A stretch of DNA of 46,559 nucleotides from an uncultured Flavobacteriaceae bacterium (GTDB lineage Bacteria > Bacteroidota > Bacteroidia > Flavobacteriales > Flavobacteriaceae), in NCBI GenBank assembly GCA_938020445.1, contig CALIIC010000137.1, positions 1-46,559 on the forward strand, written 5' to 3'. Made by a program: the position numbers and the translations under genes. How positions within the stretch are numbered: position 1 is the stretch's first letter; the number at the start of each line of letters is the position of its first letter. Shown here one piece after another: positions 23,337-31,290 of the stretch. The notes under the pieces are model-generated. The model had not been told where the DNA came from and did no database searches. It saw only the letters and a program-made list of their open reading frames with translations.

Positions 23337-24530
23337 ATGCCAGGATTTGAGCTTTTTGGGAAGCAGGAAAAAGAGGAAGTACAAAAAGTGCTGGATACGG
23401 GCGTACTAATGCGGTACGGATTTGACGGCCTACGAGATGGACAATGGAAAGCAAAGGAGCTTGAAAAAGCCCTGGAAGAGCGAATGGACGTGCGGCATGC
23501 CCAATTGGTGAGCAGCGGTACAGCAGCATTGACGGTCGCCTTGGCAAGTGCAGGAGTAGGGGCAGGGGATGAGGTATTAATGCCCACCTTTACGTTCGTT
23601 GCCAGTTTTGAGTCTATTTTGGCATTGGGAGCCGTTCCCGTTCTAGTGGGTATCGATGATACCCTTACGTTGGATCCAGAAGCGGTAGAAAAGGCAATTA
23701 CCAAAAATACCAAAGTAGTTATGCCCGTACATATGTGCGGTTCTATGGCCGATTTGAATGCGTTGAAGGCCATTTGCCAAAAACATGATTTATTGCTTCT
23801 TGAAGACGCTTGCCAGGCGATCGGGGGAACGTATGAAGGAAAACCTTTGGGAAGCTATGGCGATTTGGGCTGTTTTTCTTTTGATTATGTAAAGACAATT
23901 ACCTGTGGTGAAGGTGGCGCTGTTATTACCAATAATGATAGCTATTATAAGAATGCCGATCACTATTCCGACCACGGGCATGATCATGAAGGTCTTGACC
24001 GCGGGGCTGAAACACATCCTTTTTTAGGATATAATTATCGTATCTCAGAATTACATGCTGCGGTGGGCCTGGCCCAAATAGCACGTTTGGATGATTTTTT
24101 GGCGATCCAGAAAAAGAACTACTCCATTTTACGAACTGCTTTGGAAGCTATTCCAGAAGTAACATTTAGACGTGTTCCGGTGGGTGGGGAGGAGAGTTAC
24201 GCCTTCTTAAGCTTTTTTCTTCCCGATGCGACCTTGGCAAAGAAAACACACACCGCTTTGGGAGCGAATGGCGTAGACGCTTGTTTTTATTGGTACGATA
24301 ACAATTGGCATTATTTTCGACAATGGGAGCATCTTTTGGAAAAAAAATCACTTGGAAAATTATCCCCGGAAATATATCGGCAATGTCCGGATTACGGTAC
24401 CATCGATTTTTCAAAATCTGATCATTGGATGGGCCGCACCATTTCCTGTCTGATAAAATTAGGCTGGACGGAAGAAGTGGTTCTGCAGAGGGCCGCTACA
24501 ATGGCGGAAACCATTCGTTCAATTGTTTAA
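23337..24530 (+). CDS. kdnA: DegT/DnrJ/EryC1/StrS aminotransferase, KdnA-like
   Basis: The fold-type I PLP enzyme has SSGTAALTVALASAG (59-73), LEDACQAIGGTYEG (155-168) and FSFDYVKTITCGEGGAVITN (180-199); K186 is the expected Schiff-base lysine. The start MPGFELFGKQEKEEV, plus HYSDHGHDHEGLDRGAE and FYWYDNNWHYFRQW, agree closely with my memory of Shewanella KdnA. KdnA transaminates 8-oxo-Kdo to 8-amino-3,8-dideoxy-Kdo (Kdo8N), which replaces Kdo in lipopolysaccharide. Its partner dehydrogenase KdnB is not in this window. If correct, this organism may put Kdo8N in its LPS core. The general family call is certain; the KdnA assignment is from memory of motifs. Confidence 0.7.
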   Translation: MPGFELFGKQEKEEVQKVLDTGVLMRYGFDGLRDGQWKAKELEKALEERMDVRHAQLVSSGTAALTVALASAGVGAGDEVLMPTFTFVASFESILALGAVPVLVGIDDTLTLDPEAVEKAITKNTKVVMPVHMCGSMADLNALKAICQKHDLLLLEDACQAIGGTYEGKPLGSYGDLGCFSFDYVKTITCGEGGAVITNNDSYYKNADHYSDHGHDHEGLDRGAETHPFLGYNYRISELHAAVGLAQIARLDDFLAIQKKNYSILRTALEAIPEVTFRRVPVGGEESYAFLSFFLPDATLAKKTHTALGANGVDACFYWYDNNWHYFRQWEHLLEKKSLGKLSPEIYRQCPDYGTIDFSKSDHWMGRTISCLIKLGWTEEVVLQRAATMAETIRSIV

Positions 24531-24565
24531 ACCCCTTGTGCCTTGCAATTGTAAAAGTTCTTAAT

Positions 24566-25708
24566 TTAGTAAGGGACGTATTCTACAATTTCAAGACCAT
24601 ATCCTACAATACCGACTCTTTTTGTCTGCGTGGTATTTGTGAGCATGCGCATTTTGTGAATGTGTAAGTCGTGTAGAATTTGAGCGCCAATACCGAAATC
24701 GCGGGTGTCCATATCAATTTTAGGTGCTTTGTAAATACCCTGCTTATGTAATTCCTTAAGTTCGGCCAAGCGCGCCAAAAGATTAAGGGATTCTGAATTT
24801 TGGTTGATAAACACAATAGCTCCCTTACCTTCGCTATTGATGGCATGAAACATATCTTCCAGTTTTTTATCGGGATTGTTGGTCAAGGTGCCCAACACAT
24901 CGTTGTTTACCAAAGTGGAATTGATTCTGGTAAGCACTTGCTCATCTTTTTTCCAGGTACCTTTGGTCAAGGCGATGTGTACATGGTTGTTCGTCGTCTG
25001 CTTATACGCTCGTAGCCTAAATTCTCCAAAACGGGTTGTAATATGAAAATCTTCTTTTTTATCTATAAGGCTATCATGCTCCATTCGGTAAGCAACCAAG
25101 TCTTCTATAGATACGATTTTAAGGTCAAACTTTTTAGCAACCTCCATCAATTGCGGTAAACGGGCCATACTACCATCATCGTTCATGATTTCTACGATAA
25201 TTCCCGCGGGCTTTAATCCTGCTAAACGTGCAAAATCGATTGCGGCCTCGGTATGCCCTGTTCTGCGCAAAACACCCCCTTCTTTCGCAATCAAAGGGAA
25301 AATATGGCCCGGGCGTGCCAAATCATATGATTTCGTAGCCTCGTCGGTCAATGCGAATACCGTTTTGGCACGATCCGAAGCAGAAATCCCTGTGGTAACC
25401 CCGTTCCCCCGAAGGTCTACGGAAACGGTGAAGGCTGTCTCCAAAGGGTCCGTATTATGGTCTACCATCATGTGGAGCCCTAAATCTTTACACCTACCTT
25501 CAGTAAGCGGGGCGCAGATAAGACCTTTGCCATGGGTGGCCATAAAATTTACGGTTTCTGGCGTGGCAAGTTCAGCTGCAGCTAAAAAATCACCTTCATT
25601 TTCGCGATTTTCATCATCCACAACAATAATGACCTTGCCTTTTGCGATATCGGCAATGGCCTCCTCTATAGTATTCAGTTGTATATTTTTCTCCATCGCG
25701 GTAATCAT
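24566..25708 (-). CDS. ribB: 3,4-dihydroxy-2-butanone-4-phosphate synthase with degenerate GTP cyclohydrolase II domain
   Basis: Residues ~1-215 are a complete DHBP synthase, which makes the four-carbon riboflavin precursor from ribulose 5-phosphate. The acidic loop VVDDENRENEGDFLAA, RPGHIFPL, RRTGHTEAAIDFARLAGL and EIMNDDGSMAR are intact. Residues ~222-380 match GTP cyclohydrolase II (TTRFGEFRLRAY; DTRDFGIGAQILHDL; VGYGLEIVEYVP). However, the zinc region SECLTGD...RCDCG of active RibA is here STLVNND...TNNPD, with all three cysteines lost. The catalytic RQEGR..GL is NQNSESLNL. The second domain should therefore be inactive as a cyclohydrolase, and a separate ribA is expected elsewhere. The ATG overlaps the preceding stop (ATGA), which supports this start and translational coupling. 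Last gene of the operon. Confidence 0.92.
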   Translation of the reverse strand: MITAMEKNIQLNTIEEAIADIAKGKVIIVVDDENRENEGDFLAAAELATPETVNFMATHGKGLICAPLTEGRCKDLGLHMMVDHNTDPLETAFTVSVDLRGNGVTTGISASDRAKTVFALTDEATKSYDLARPGHIFPLIAKEGGVLRRTGHTEAAIDFARLAGLKPAGIIVEIMNDDGSMARLPQLMEVAKKFDLKIVSIEDLVAYRMEHDSLIDKKEDFHITTRFGEFRLRAYKQTTNNHVHIALTKGTWKKDEQVLTRINSTLVNNDVLGTLTNNPDKKLEDMFHAINSEGKGAIVFINQNSESLNLLARLAELKELHKQGIYKAPKIDMDTRDFGIGAQILHDLHIHKMRMLTNTTQTKRVGIVGYGLEIVEYVPY

Positions 25709-27282
25709 AGGGTGGTTGTTTTTCTTTTTCTTCTGAAAAGGTTTTTGAAATAATTGCCAATTGCACCGAACTGCAACATGCCTTTATCGGCAGTAGCTCT
25801 TTTGGTCAAAAAGATACCCAAAGGTAGCATAATCAGGGTAGAAAGCCATGCGCCTAGAATGGGATGGATATTGTTTTCTTTCGAATAATTGCCTGCAAAT
25901 ACTCCAACGAAGTAATAAATAAGAAATAAAACAATGGCGATCACCATTGGCAGGCCTACCCCGCCTTTTCGGATAATGGCCCCTAGAGGAGCTCCTACAA
26001 AAAACAAGATGATACAGGAGAGCGCCAACGCATATTTCTTATGCAATGAAAGGATATGCATATTGTGAATTTTATAACGCTTTTGCATTTCATCTTTCTT
26101 TCCCTGTACCGAGCTCACAATACTGGAAGCGGCATTTTTGGCAGCATTCATGATTTGCACCTTTTGCCAATCTTCAAACAATTCGATAAAATTTTGATTT
26201 GGTTGCAAACTATCTATGGAGGCAAGGCCATCGGTGTTAGATGATTTGTTCGAGGCTAGATTTTCCTCGGAGATATCCGAAGCATCTTTGATAACTGCGG
26301 CATTAGGGGGCGTCATTTTCATGGAAGAATGACGTTCGCTTTCTGGAACAGGCCCAGCCGTGGTCGTGTCTTTCGGTGTTAAGGGGATAAACCCTCCCAT
26401 ACGGTTAATGATATTTTTCGAAAAAGCCCCTACAATACGAATATTGTCTTTTTTAATGGAATCGATATCCTTGATCAATCGACTTACATTTTTCATTTTA
26501 TCGGTGCTAATATCGCGCTCCTCCTCTAAATCTTGTTGCAGCTCTGGGATTTCTATATTGATTCGATAAATTTCAAAATTGGCTTTGGCAAAGGGGTATT
26601 TTCGTTTATCAGCGGATTTTTTTGACTCTACATCTTGATACACGTTTCCGTCGTTTAGAACAAGCTGAATAACCTCCGAAGCATCACTGCTCAATAACTC
26701 TCCGTTCTTTGCCTTGATGACCCGGGCGACCGTGTTGGTCCTGGACTTCTCATGAATGATGACATTTTTTAGAAAGCGATCTTTTTCGCCATATTTCTCG
26801 TCAACCTTGATACTCATTCCCTCAAAATCACTAAAAACGCCTTCTTCTATTGCCGCGGCAGGTTTTACTTTGGCGATATTACGCCGCATATTGTAAATCT
26901 TTTGCTCAGATGCCGGTATGACGTTGTTGGCAAAGTAAAAGGTTACCCCGCCCAAAAAAGTTACAAACACGATGAGGCTCAACATGGATCTTTGCAAGGA
27001 AATACCAGAGGCTTTCATTGCTGCAAACTCATAATTTTCCGCAAAGGTCCCGAAAGTAAGAATAGAGGAAAGCAGCACTGTTAATGGTAGCACTTTTTCC
27101 GTTAGGTTGGGCATTAGGTAGAACAAAAACTTGCCGATAATAACAATATCAAGTCCCTTGCCCGCCAAGTCATCTATAAACAACCAAATGGTTTGGAATA
27201 TAAAGATGAACATCAAAATGATGAACGAACTGAAAAAATTGAAAAGGAATCTTGATAGAATATATCGATCTAGAAGTCGCAA
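25705..27282 (-). CDS. LptF/LptG-family permease (YjgP/YjgQ)
   Basis: The 525-residue protein has the LptF/G layout: three N-terminal membrane helices (~10-115), a large periplasmic beta-jellyroll region and three C-terminal helices (~420-500). The N-terminal LLDRYILSRFLFNFFSSFII and AENYEFAAMKASGISLQRSM, the coupling-helix region contacting LptB, are characteristic. With LptB and a partner permease it extracts lipopolysaccharide from the inner membrane. The periplasmic segment contains a Ser/Asn/Asp-rich insertion (~300-370), longer than in E. coli proteins. The lolA gene ends 4 bases upstream and ribB overlaps the stop, so this is tight operon structure. LptF cannot be told from LptG by sequence alone. 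Confidence 0.92.
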   Translation of the reverse strand: MRLLDRYILSRFLFNFFSSFIILMFIFIFQTIWLFIDDLAGKGLDIVIIGKFLFYLMPNLTEKVLPLTVLLSSILTFGTFAENYEFAAMKASGISLQRSMLSLIVFVTFLGGVTFYFANNVIPASEQKIYNMRRNIAKVKPAAAIEEGVFSDFEGMSIKVDEKYGEKDRFLKNVIIHEKSRTNTVARVIKAKNGELLSSDASEVIQLVLNDGNVYQDVESKKSADKRKYPFAKANFEIYRINIEIPELQQDLEEERDISTDKMKNVSRLIKDIDSIKKDNIRIVGAFSKNIINRMGGFIPLTPKDTTTAGPVPESERHSSMKMTPPNAAVIKDASDISEENLASNKSSNTDGLASIDSLQPNQNFIELFEDWQKVQIMNAAKNAASSIVSSVQGKKDEMQKRYKIHNMHILSLHKKYALALSCIILFFVGAPLGAIIRKGGVGLPMVIAIVLFLIYYFVGVFAGNYSKENNIHPILGAWLSTLIMLPLGIFLTKRATADKGMLQFGAIGNYFKNLFRRKRKTTTL

Positions 27283-27286
27283 TAGC

Positions 27287-27931
27287 TTAGTTTCTTATGA
27301 TATAATACCCTTCGTTTTTGTACTTGCTTTCGTCAAAAGTAAATAAGCTTTTTGACAAAGGCTGGTCCGTTTTAAAAGAATTAACAGTAATCGTGGTAAC
27401 CGTACCGTTTTTACCAGTTTCTATTAACTTATAAATATGTTTTGTCTCTACATCGATGCCCAATAAAATCGACTTGATTTCTGTATTGGTCTCAATAGGA
27501 ATCAATTTGACAAACTGTATGTTTCTCCCTTGCACATTTTGCAGAACATCCCAAGAATAAATATGTCCTAGTTTGTAGAACGTAAGCATTTTTGATGGTG
27601 TTATCGTATTGTCATCCTCAGATTGTACATCAATGATCACCTCCTCGTTTTCAGGAACAATGTTATAGACCATTTTGCCGTCATACAGTTGTTTGGACCC
27701 TAAATAATTGAATAAATACTTATCGCCCTGCATTGTAACGTCTCCCCGAGTTTCACTATTTACGTTTGCCTCTTTGTTATTTAAGACATATTTAAAATCA
27801 ACAAAGATATTGTCGTACCCCATTACTTTATTGTAGACCTCATCTAACAAAACTTTTGCCTTGCCCGAATTCTGGGCGTTCGAAAAGGATGATACGAATA
27901 GAATACATGCTACTACTAAAATTTTTTTCAT
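27287..27931 (-). CDS. lolA: LolA-like outer-membrane lipoprotein carrier protein
   Basis: A clear signal peptide (MKKILVVACILFVSSFSNAQ) precedes a 190-residue LolA/LolB-fold domain. Recognisable elements are VDFKYVLNNKEANVNSETRG, the strand GDVTMQGDKYLFNYLGSK with YDGKMVYNIVPENEEV, and the closing LFTFDESKYKNEGYYIIRN. LolA ferries lipoproteins through the periplasm from LolCDE to the outer membrane. In Bacteroidota, LolA-like proteins may also serve surface lipoproteins. The start is 7 bases after the ftsK stop and the stop is 4 bases before lptF/G, so it is cotranscribed with other envelope functions. Confidence 0.88.
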   Translation of the reverse strand: MKKILVVACILFVSSFSNAQNSGKAKVLLDEVYNKVMGYDNIFVDFKYVLNNKEANVNSETRGDVTMQGDKYLFNYLGSKQLYDGKMVYNIVPENEEVIIDVQSEDDNTITPSKMLTFYKLGHIYSWDVLQNVQGRNIQFVKLIPIETNTEIKSILLGIDVETKHIYKLIETGKNGTVTTITVNSFKTDQPLSKSLFTFDESKYKNEGYYIIRN

Positions 27932-27938
27932 GAGTTGT

Positions 27939-30308
27939 TTATTTTTTTTCGTTTTCCAATAATAGTTCCAAAGAGGTCAAATCAGGTACAAGCACCTGTC
28001 TTGCCTTGCTCCCTTCAAATGGACCTACGATACCTGCAGCTTCTAACTGGTCCACAATGCGCCCGGCACGGTTGTAGCCTAATTTCAGTTTACGCTGAAT
28101 CAAGGATGCCGAACCTTGTTGCGCCGTCACAATTACCACTGCCGCGTCACGGAACATAGTATCACGTTCCGATATTTCATAATCAATACTTGTGCCAGAA
28201 TCTTCCCCAACGTACTCAGGAAGTTCATGTGCGTCTGGATATCCACGCTGCGCCCCTATAAAACCGGTTATTTTTTCCACTTCCGGCGTATCAACAAAAG
28301 CACACTGAATTCGGGTAACATCGTTGCCTTGAGTGTACAGCATATCTCCGCGGCCAATAAGTTGATCGGCACCTTGCGCATCTAAAATAGTACGGGAATC
28401 AATCTTAGAAGTTACCCTAAACGCAATCCTAGCGGGGAAGTTCGCTTTGATAATTCCGGTAATTACATTTACAGAAGGCCGTTGAGTGGCAATGATCAAA
28501 TGAATTCCGATGGCTCTTGCCAGTTGCGCCAATCTTGCAATGGGTGTTTCCACTTCTTTCCCTGCAGTCATGATCAAATCTGCAAATTCATCAATGACCA
28601 GCACAATATAGGGCAGGAATTTATGACCGTCATGCGGATTGAGTTTTCGCGCTTTAAATTTTGTATTGTATTCTTTTAAGTTGCGAACCATGGCCAATTT
28701 CAGTAATTCATACCGATTATCCATTTCGATACAGAGTGAATTCAAGGTATTGATCACTTTGGTGTTGTCGGTAATAATTGCATCTTCCGAATCGGGGAGT
28801 TTGGCCAAAAAATGACGCTCGATCTTATTGAAGAGCGTTAATTCTACCTTTTTCGGATCCACCAGTACGAATTTAACTTCGGCAGGATGCTTCTTGTATA
28901 ACAAGGAGGTGAGAACAGCATTCAATCCAACAGATTTACCTTGCCCCGTTGCTCCCGCCATCAGCAAGTGCGGCATTTTCGCCAAATCCACCACGAAGGT
29001 TTCATTGCTAATGGTTTTTCCAAAGGCGATAGGCAATTCCATTTCTGCCTTCTGAAATTTACTGGAGGCGACTACGGAGCGCATCGATACGATGGTCGCA
29101 TTTTTATTGGGCACCTCAATACCAATGGTTCCTTTTCCAGGAATAGGCGCTATAATACGAATACCCAAGGCCGCTAATGAAAGTGCTATATCATCTTCTA
29201 AATTCTTGATCTTGGAAATACGTACCCCTGCTTCCGGCACAATTTCATAAAGCGTGACGGTAGGACCAATGGTAGCTTTGATTTGAGCAATACCAATTTT
29301 ATAATTCTTTAAGGTCTCTACAATCTTGTTTTTGTTTTCTTCGAGCTCTTCTTGATTGATGGTAATACCTCCGGTTACCCCGTGCTGGTCCAAAAGGTCA
29401 AGGGTAGGGAATTTATAAGTACCAAGCTCCAATGTTGGGTCAAATTCGCCGAAATCTTCGACCAATTTTTCCGCAATATTGTCTTTTTCTTCTTTTTCTT
29501 CCACAACGCTTTCTACCTCCATGGCAAGTTCTTCTGGAGGGTCTTGTTCCTTGGGAACGGTCACTTCAAGTGGTTTTTCTTCTATTGGCTTTTCAATTAC
29601 CGGGATATCCTTTTTATGGGTGTAGGTATCGATAATGACGGGTTCTTCCTTTTCGATATTCAATTCCATAGAGGTCTCTGCAGGAACTGTAGGTTTCGCT
29701 TTTACCTTGGAAGGGGTGCCTTTACTTTGAAAGTAGGGAGCTAGGCTGTCCGGTGAAAATTTGAAGAAACGTACAAGAATAAAAATGAGGCCAAAGAGGA
29801 GGAGGAGCAAGACCCCGATTTTACCGGTAAAGTCCTGGAGAAAATCATTCATTTCATAGCCGACCAATCCTCCTAATAAAGGCCGTTCCACTGCAAAAAA
29901 GCCCAAAGCGATCGAAATCCAAATCATGAACAACAAGCCCCAAATCCATTTTTTCAATAATCCTTGTTTGGTCATGCTTAGAAACATATACAGTCCTGTC
30001 ATGAAGAGCAGAACGGTAATAATCAAGGAGGCAAGGCCGAAACCTTTATAAACAACAAAGTGGCTTACAGATGCGCCAAATTTATTCAAAAGATTTTGTG
30101 CCTGTTCGTTTCTATTCTGAAATTCACTTAGGAGACTTTGATCATCCTGCCAGGTAAAGTAAAATGAAATGAAAGAGAAGAAAAGAGCAATGCTGAAAAG
30201 CATTAAAAGGCTTCCCAGTATAATCTTATTTTGTTTGGATATTTTAAAAGGCGCTTTTTTCTTTGTAGCTCTTGGTTTGGGCTTTGCCTTTGTTGCCTTC
30301 TTTGCCAT
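27939..30308 (-). CDS. ftsK: DNA translocase FtsK/SpoIIIE
   Basis: This septal DNA pump clears chromosome termini during division. The 789 residues contain a Lys-rich start and four membrane helices (~29-50, 86-111, 120-140, 163-183). An acidic, Pro-containing linker (~195-300) is much shorter than in E. coli FtsK. The motor follows, with an alpha region (ILEPTVTLYEIVPEAGVRI-like, here IGPTVTLYEIVPEAGVR), Walker A GATGQGKSVGLN (~450), Walker B YIVLVIDEFADL and LIIATQRPSVNVITG. The C-terminal gamma winged helix (IQRKLKLGYNRAGRIVDQLE) reads polar KOPS sites and contacts XerD. The ATG at 30308 is 49 bases after the dgkA stop, the largest gap in the operon, and may carry an internal promoter. Confidence 0.97.
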   Translation of the reverse strand: MAKKATKAKPKPRATKKKAPFKISKQNKIILGSLLMLFSIALFFSFISFYFTWQDDQSLLSEFQNRNEQAQNLLNKFGASVSHFVVYKGFGLASLIITVLLFMTGLYMFLSMTKQGLLKKWIWGLLFMIWISIALGFFAVERPLLGGLVGYEMNDFLQDFTGKIGVLLLLLFGLIFILVRFFKFSPDSLAPYFQSKGTPSKVKAKPTVPAETSMELNIEKEEPVIIDTYTHKKDIPVIEKPIEEKPLEVTVPKEQDPPEELAMEVESVVEEKEEKDNIAEKLVEDFGEFDPTLELGTYKFPTLDLLDQHGVTGGITINQEELEENKNKIVETLKNYKIGIAQIKATIGPTVTLYEIVPEAGVRISKIKNLEDDIALSLAALGIRIIAPIPGKGTIGIEVPNKNATIVSMRSVVASSKFQKAEMELPIAFGKTISNETFVVDLAKMPHLLMAGATGQGKSVGLNAVLTSLLYKKHPAEVKFVLVDPKKVELTLFNKIERHFLAKLPDSEDAIITDNTKVINTLNSLCIEMDNRYELLKLAMVRNLKEYNTKFKARKLNPHDGHKFLPYIVLVIDEFADLIMTAGKEVETPIARLAQLARAIGIHLIIATQRPSVNVITGIIKANFPARIAFRVTSKIDSRTILDAQGADQLIGRGDMLYTQGNDVTRIQCAFVDTPEVEKITGFIGAQRGYPDAHELPEYVGEDSGTSIDYEISERDTMFRDAAVVIVTAQQGSASLIQRKLKLGYNRAGRIVDQLEAAGIVGPFEGSKARQVLVPDLTSLELLLENEKK

Positions 30309-30357
30309 TAAAATTCGGGTTCTAGGGTCAAAAATACAAATTTAGCAGGGAAGCTGA

Positions 30358-30723
30358 TCAAAAAAACTTTGGGAGGTAAATAATGAAACCAATGATTGTG
30401 GCCGCAATGGATACCAGCATGACTGCTCCGGCGGCGACATCTTTAATAAATCCTATCTTGGGATCATGGTTGGGTTGCACAAAGTCCGATATTTTTTCAA
30501 CAGCGGTATTCATTCCTTCGACACCCATCACCAGGCCTATCGCTAGAATCTGTACAATCCATTCGGTAGAAGATATATTACAGTAAAAGCCCGCAGCGGT
30601 CATCACCATTGCAATAAACACTTGAATCTTAATACTTGCTTCCGTTCGAACCAAAAGAAGGGCTCCACGTAATGCGAAGCCCACACTTTTAATTCTGTTT
30701 TTTAAAAAGGATTCTTTAGCCAT
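30358..30723 (-). CDS. dgkA: Diacylglycerol/undecaprenol kinase family protein
   Basis: The 121-residue integral membrane kinase has the prokaryotic DAGK pattern. An amphipathic N-terminus (FLKNRIKSVGFALRGALLL with RTEASIKIQ) is followed by three helices. The conserved catalytic run VEGMNTAVEKISDFV continues with HDPKIGFIKDVAAGAVML, which includes the E...N...E and K-D..A.AV residues. Gram-negative members recycle diacylglycerol from lipid and glucan metabolism, and Gram-positive ones phosphorylate undecaprenol. Which applies here is not decidable by eye. The start codon overlaps the 3' end of tpx by 8 bases, so it is translated from the tpx transcript. Confidence 0.92.
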   Translation of the reverse strand: MAKESFLKNRIKSVGFALRGALLLVRTEASIKIQVFIAMVMTAAGFYCNISSTEWIVQILAIGLVMGVEGMNTAVEKISDFVQPNHDPKIGFIKDVAAGAVMLVSIAATIIGFIIYLPKFF

Positions 30724-31219
30724 TTAGAGCATCTAAAGCACCTGAATAATTAGGCTCGTCAACAATTTCAGCAACTTGTTCCGTATAGGTGACCGTACCT
30801 TCTTCATTTACTACCACTACGGCTCTAGAATGCAAAGGCATTAATGGGCCATCTGAGAATTCAAGGCCGTATGATTTTCCAAAATTACCATCTCTGAAAT
30901 CGGATAGCATTTCCACATTTTCAATTCCTTCTGCACCACAAAAACGTGCTTGCGCAAAGGGAAGGTCTTTAGAAATACATAGTACAACAGTATTTTCCAA
31001 GCTTGCCGCATCTTTGTTGAATTGGCGAACCGATTGTGCGCATGTTCCCGTATCGATGCTCGGAAAAATATTCAATACTACCTTTTTACCTGCGTAATTG
31101 GCCAGGGTAGTGGTTGATAAATCATTTTTAGTCAATGTAAATGCTGGAGCATTACTGCCTTTTGAGGGTAATTCACCCGAAGTATGAATAGGATTTCCTT
31201 TTAATGTTACTGTCGCCAT
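30716..31219 (-). CDS. tpx: Thiol peroxidase (Tpx, 2-Cys peroxiredoxin)
   Basis: Tpx reduces hydrogen peroxide and, more efficiently, alkyl and lipid hydroperoxides, using thioredoxin. The 167-residue length, N-terminal VTLKGNPIHTSGELP, PSIDTGTCAQSVRQFN with peroxidatic C60, and FCGAEGIENVEMLSDFRDG with resolving C94 are all diagnostic. The 34-residue spacing of the two cysteines equals that of E. coli Tpx. An additional C81 lies between them. It is the first gene of the minus-strand operon. Upstream, an AT-rich leader of about 70 bases separates it from the nhaC stop, so the operon promoter should lie there. Confidence 0.96.
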   Translation of the reverse strand: MATVTLKGNPIHTSGELPSKGSNAPAFTLTKNDLSTTTLANYAGKKVVLNIFPSIDTGTCAQSVRQFNKDAASLENTVVLCISKDLPFAQARFCGAEGIENVEMLSDFRDGNFGKSYGLEFSDGPLMPLHSRAVVVVNEEGTVTYTEQVAEIVDEPNYSGALDALNG

Positions 31220-31290
31220 GGATTTATTTTAAATTTTTCAGTGAAATTAAAAAATATATAGCTCATACGGGAGGTATGAATAGAAAAAAA

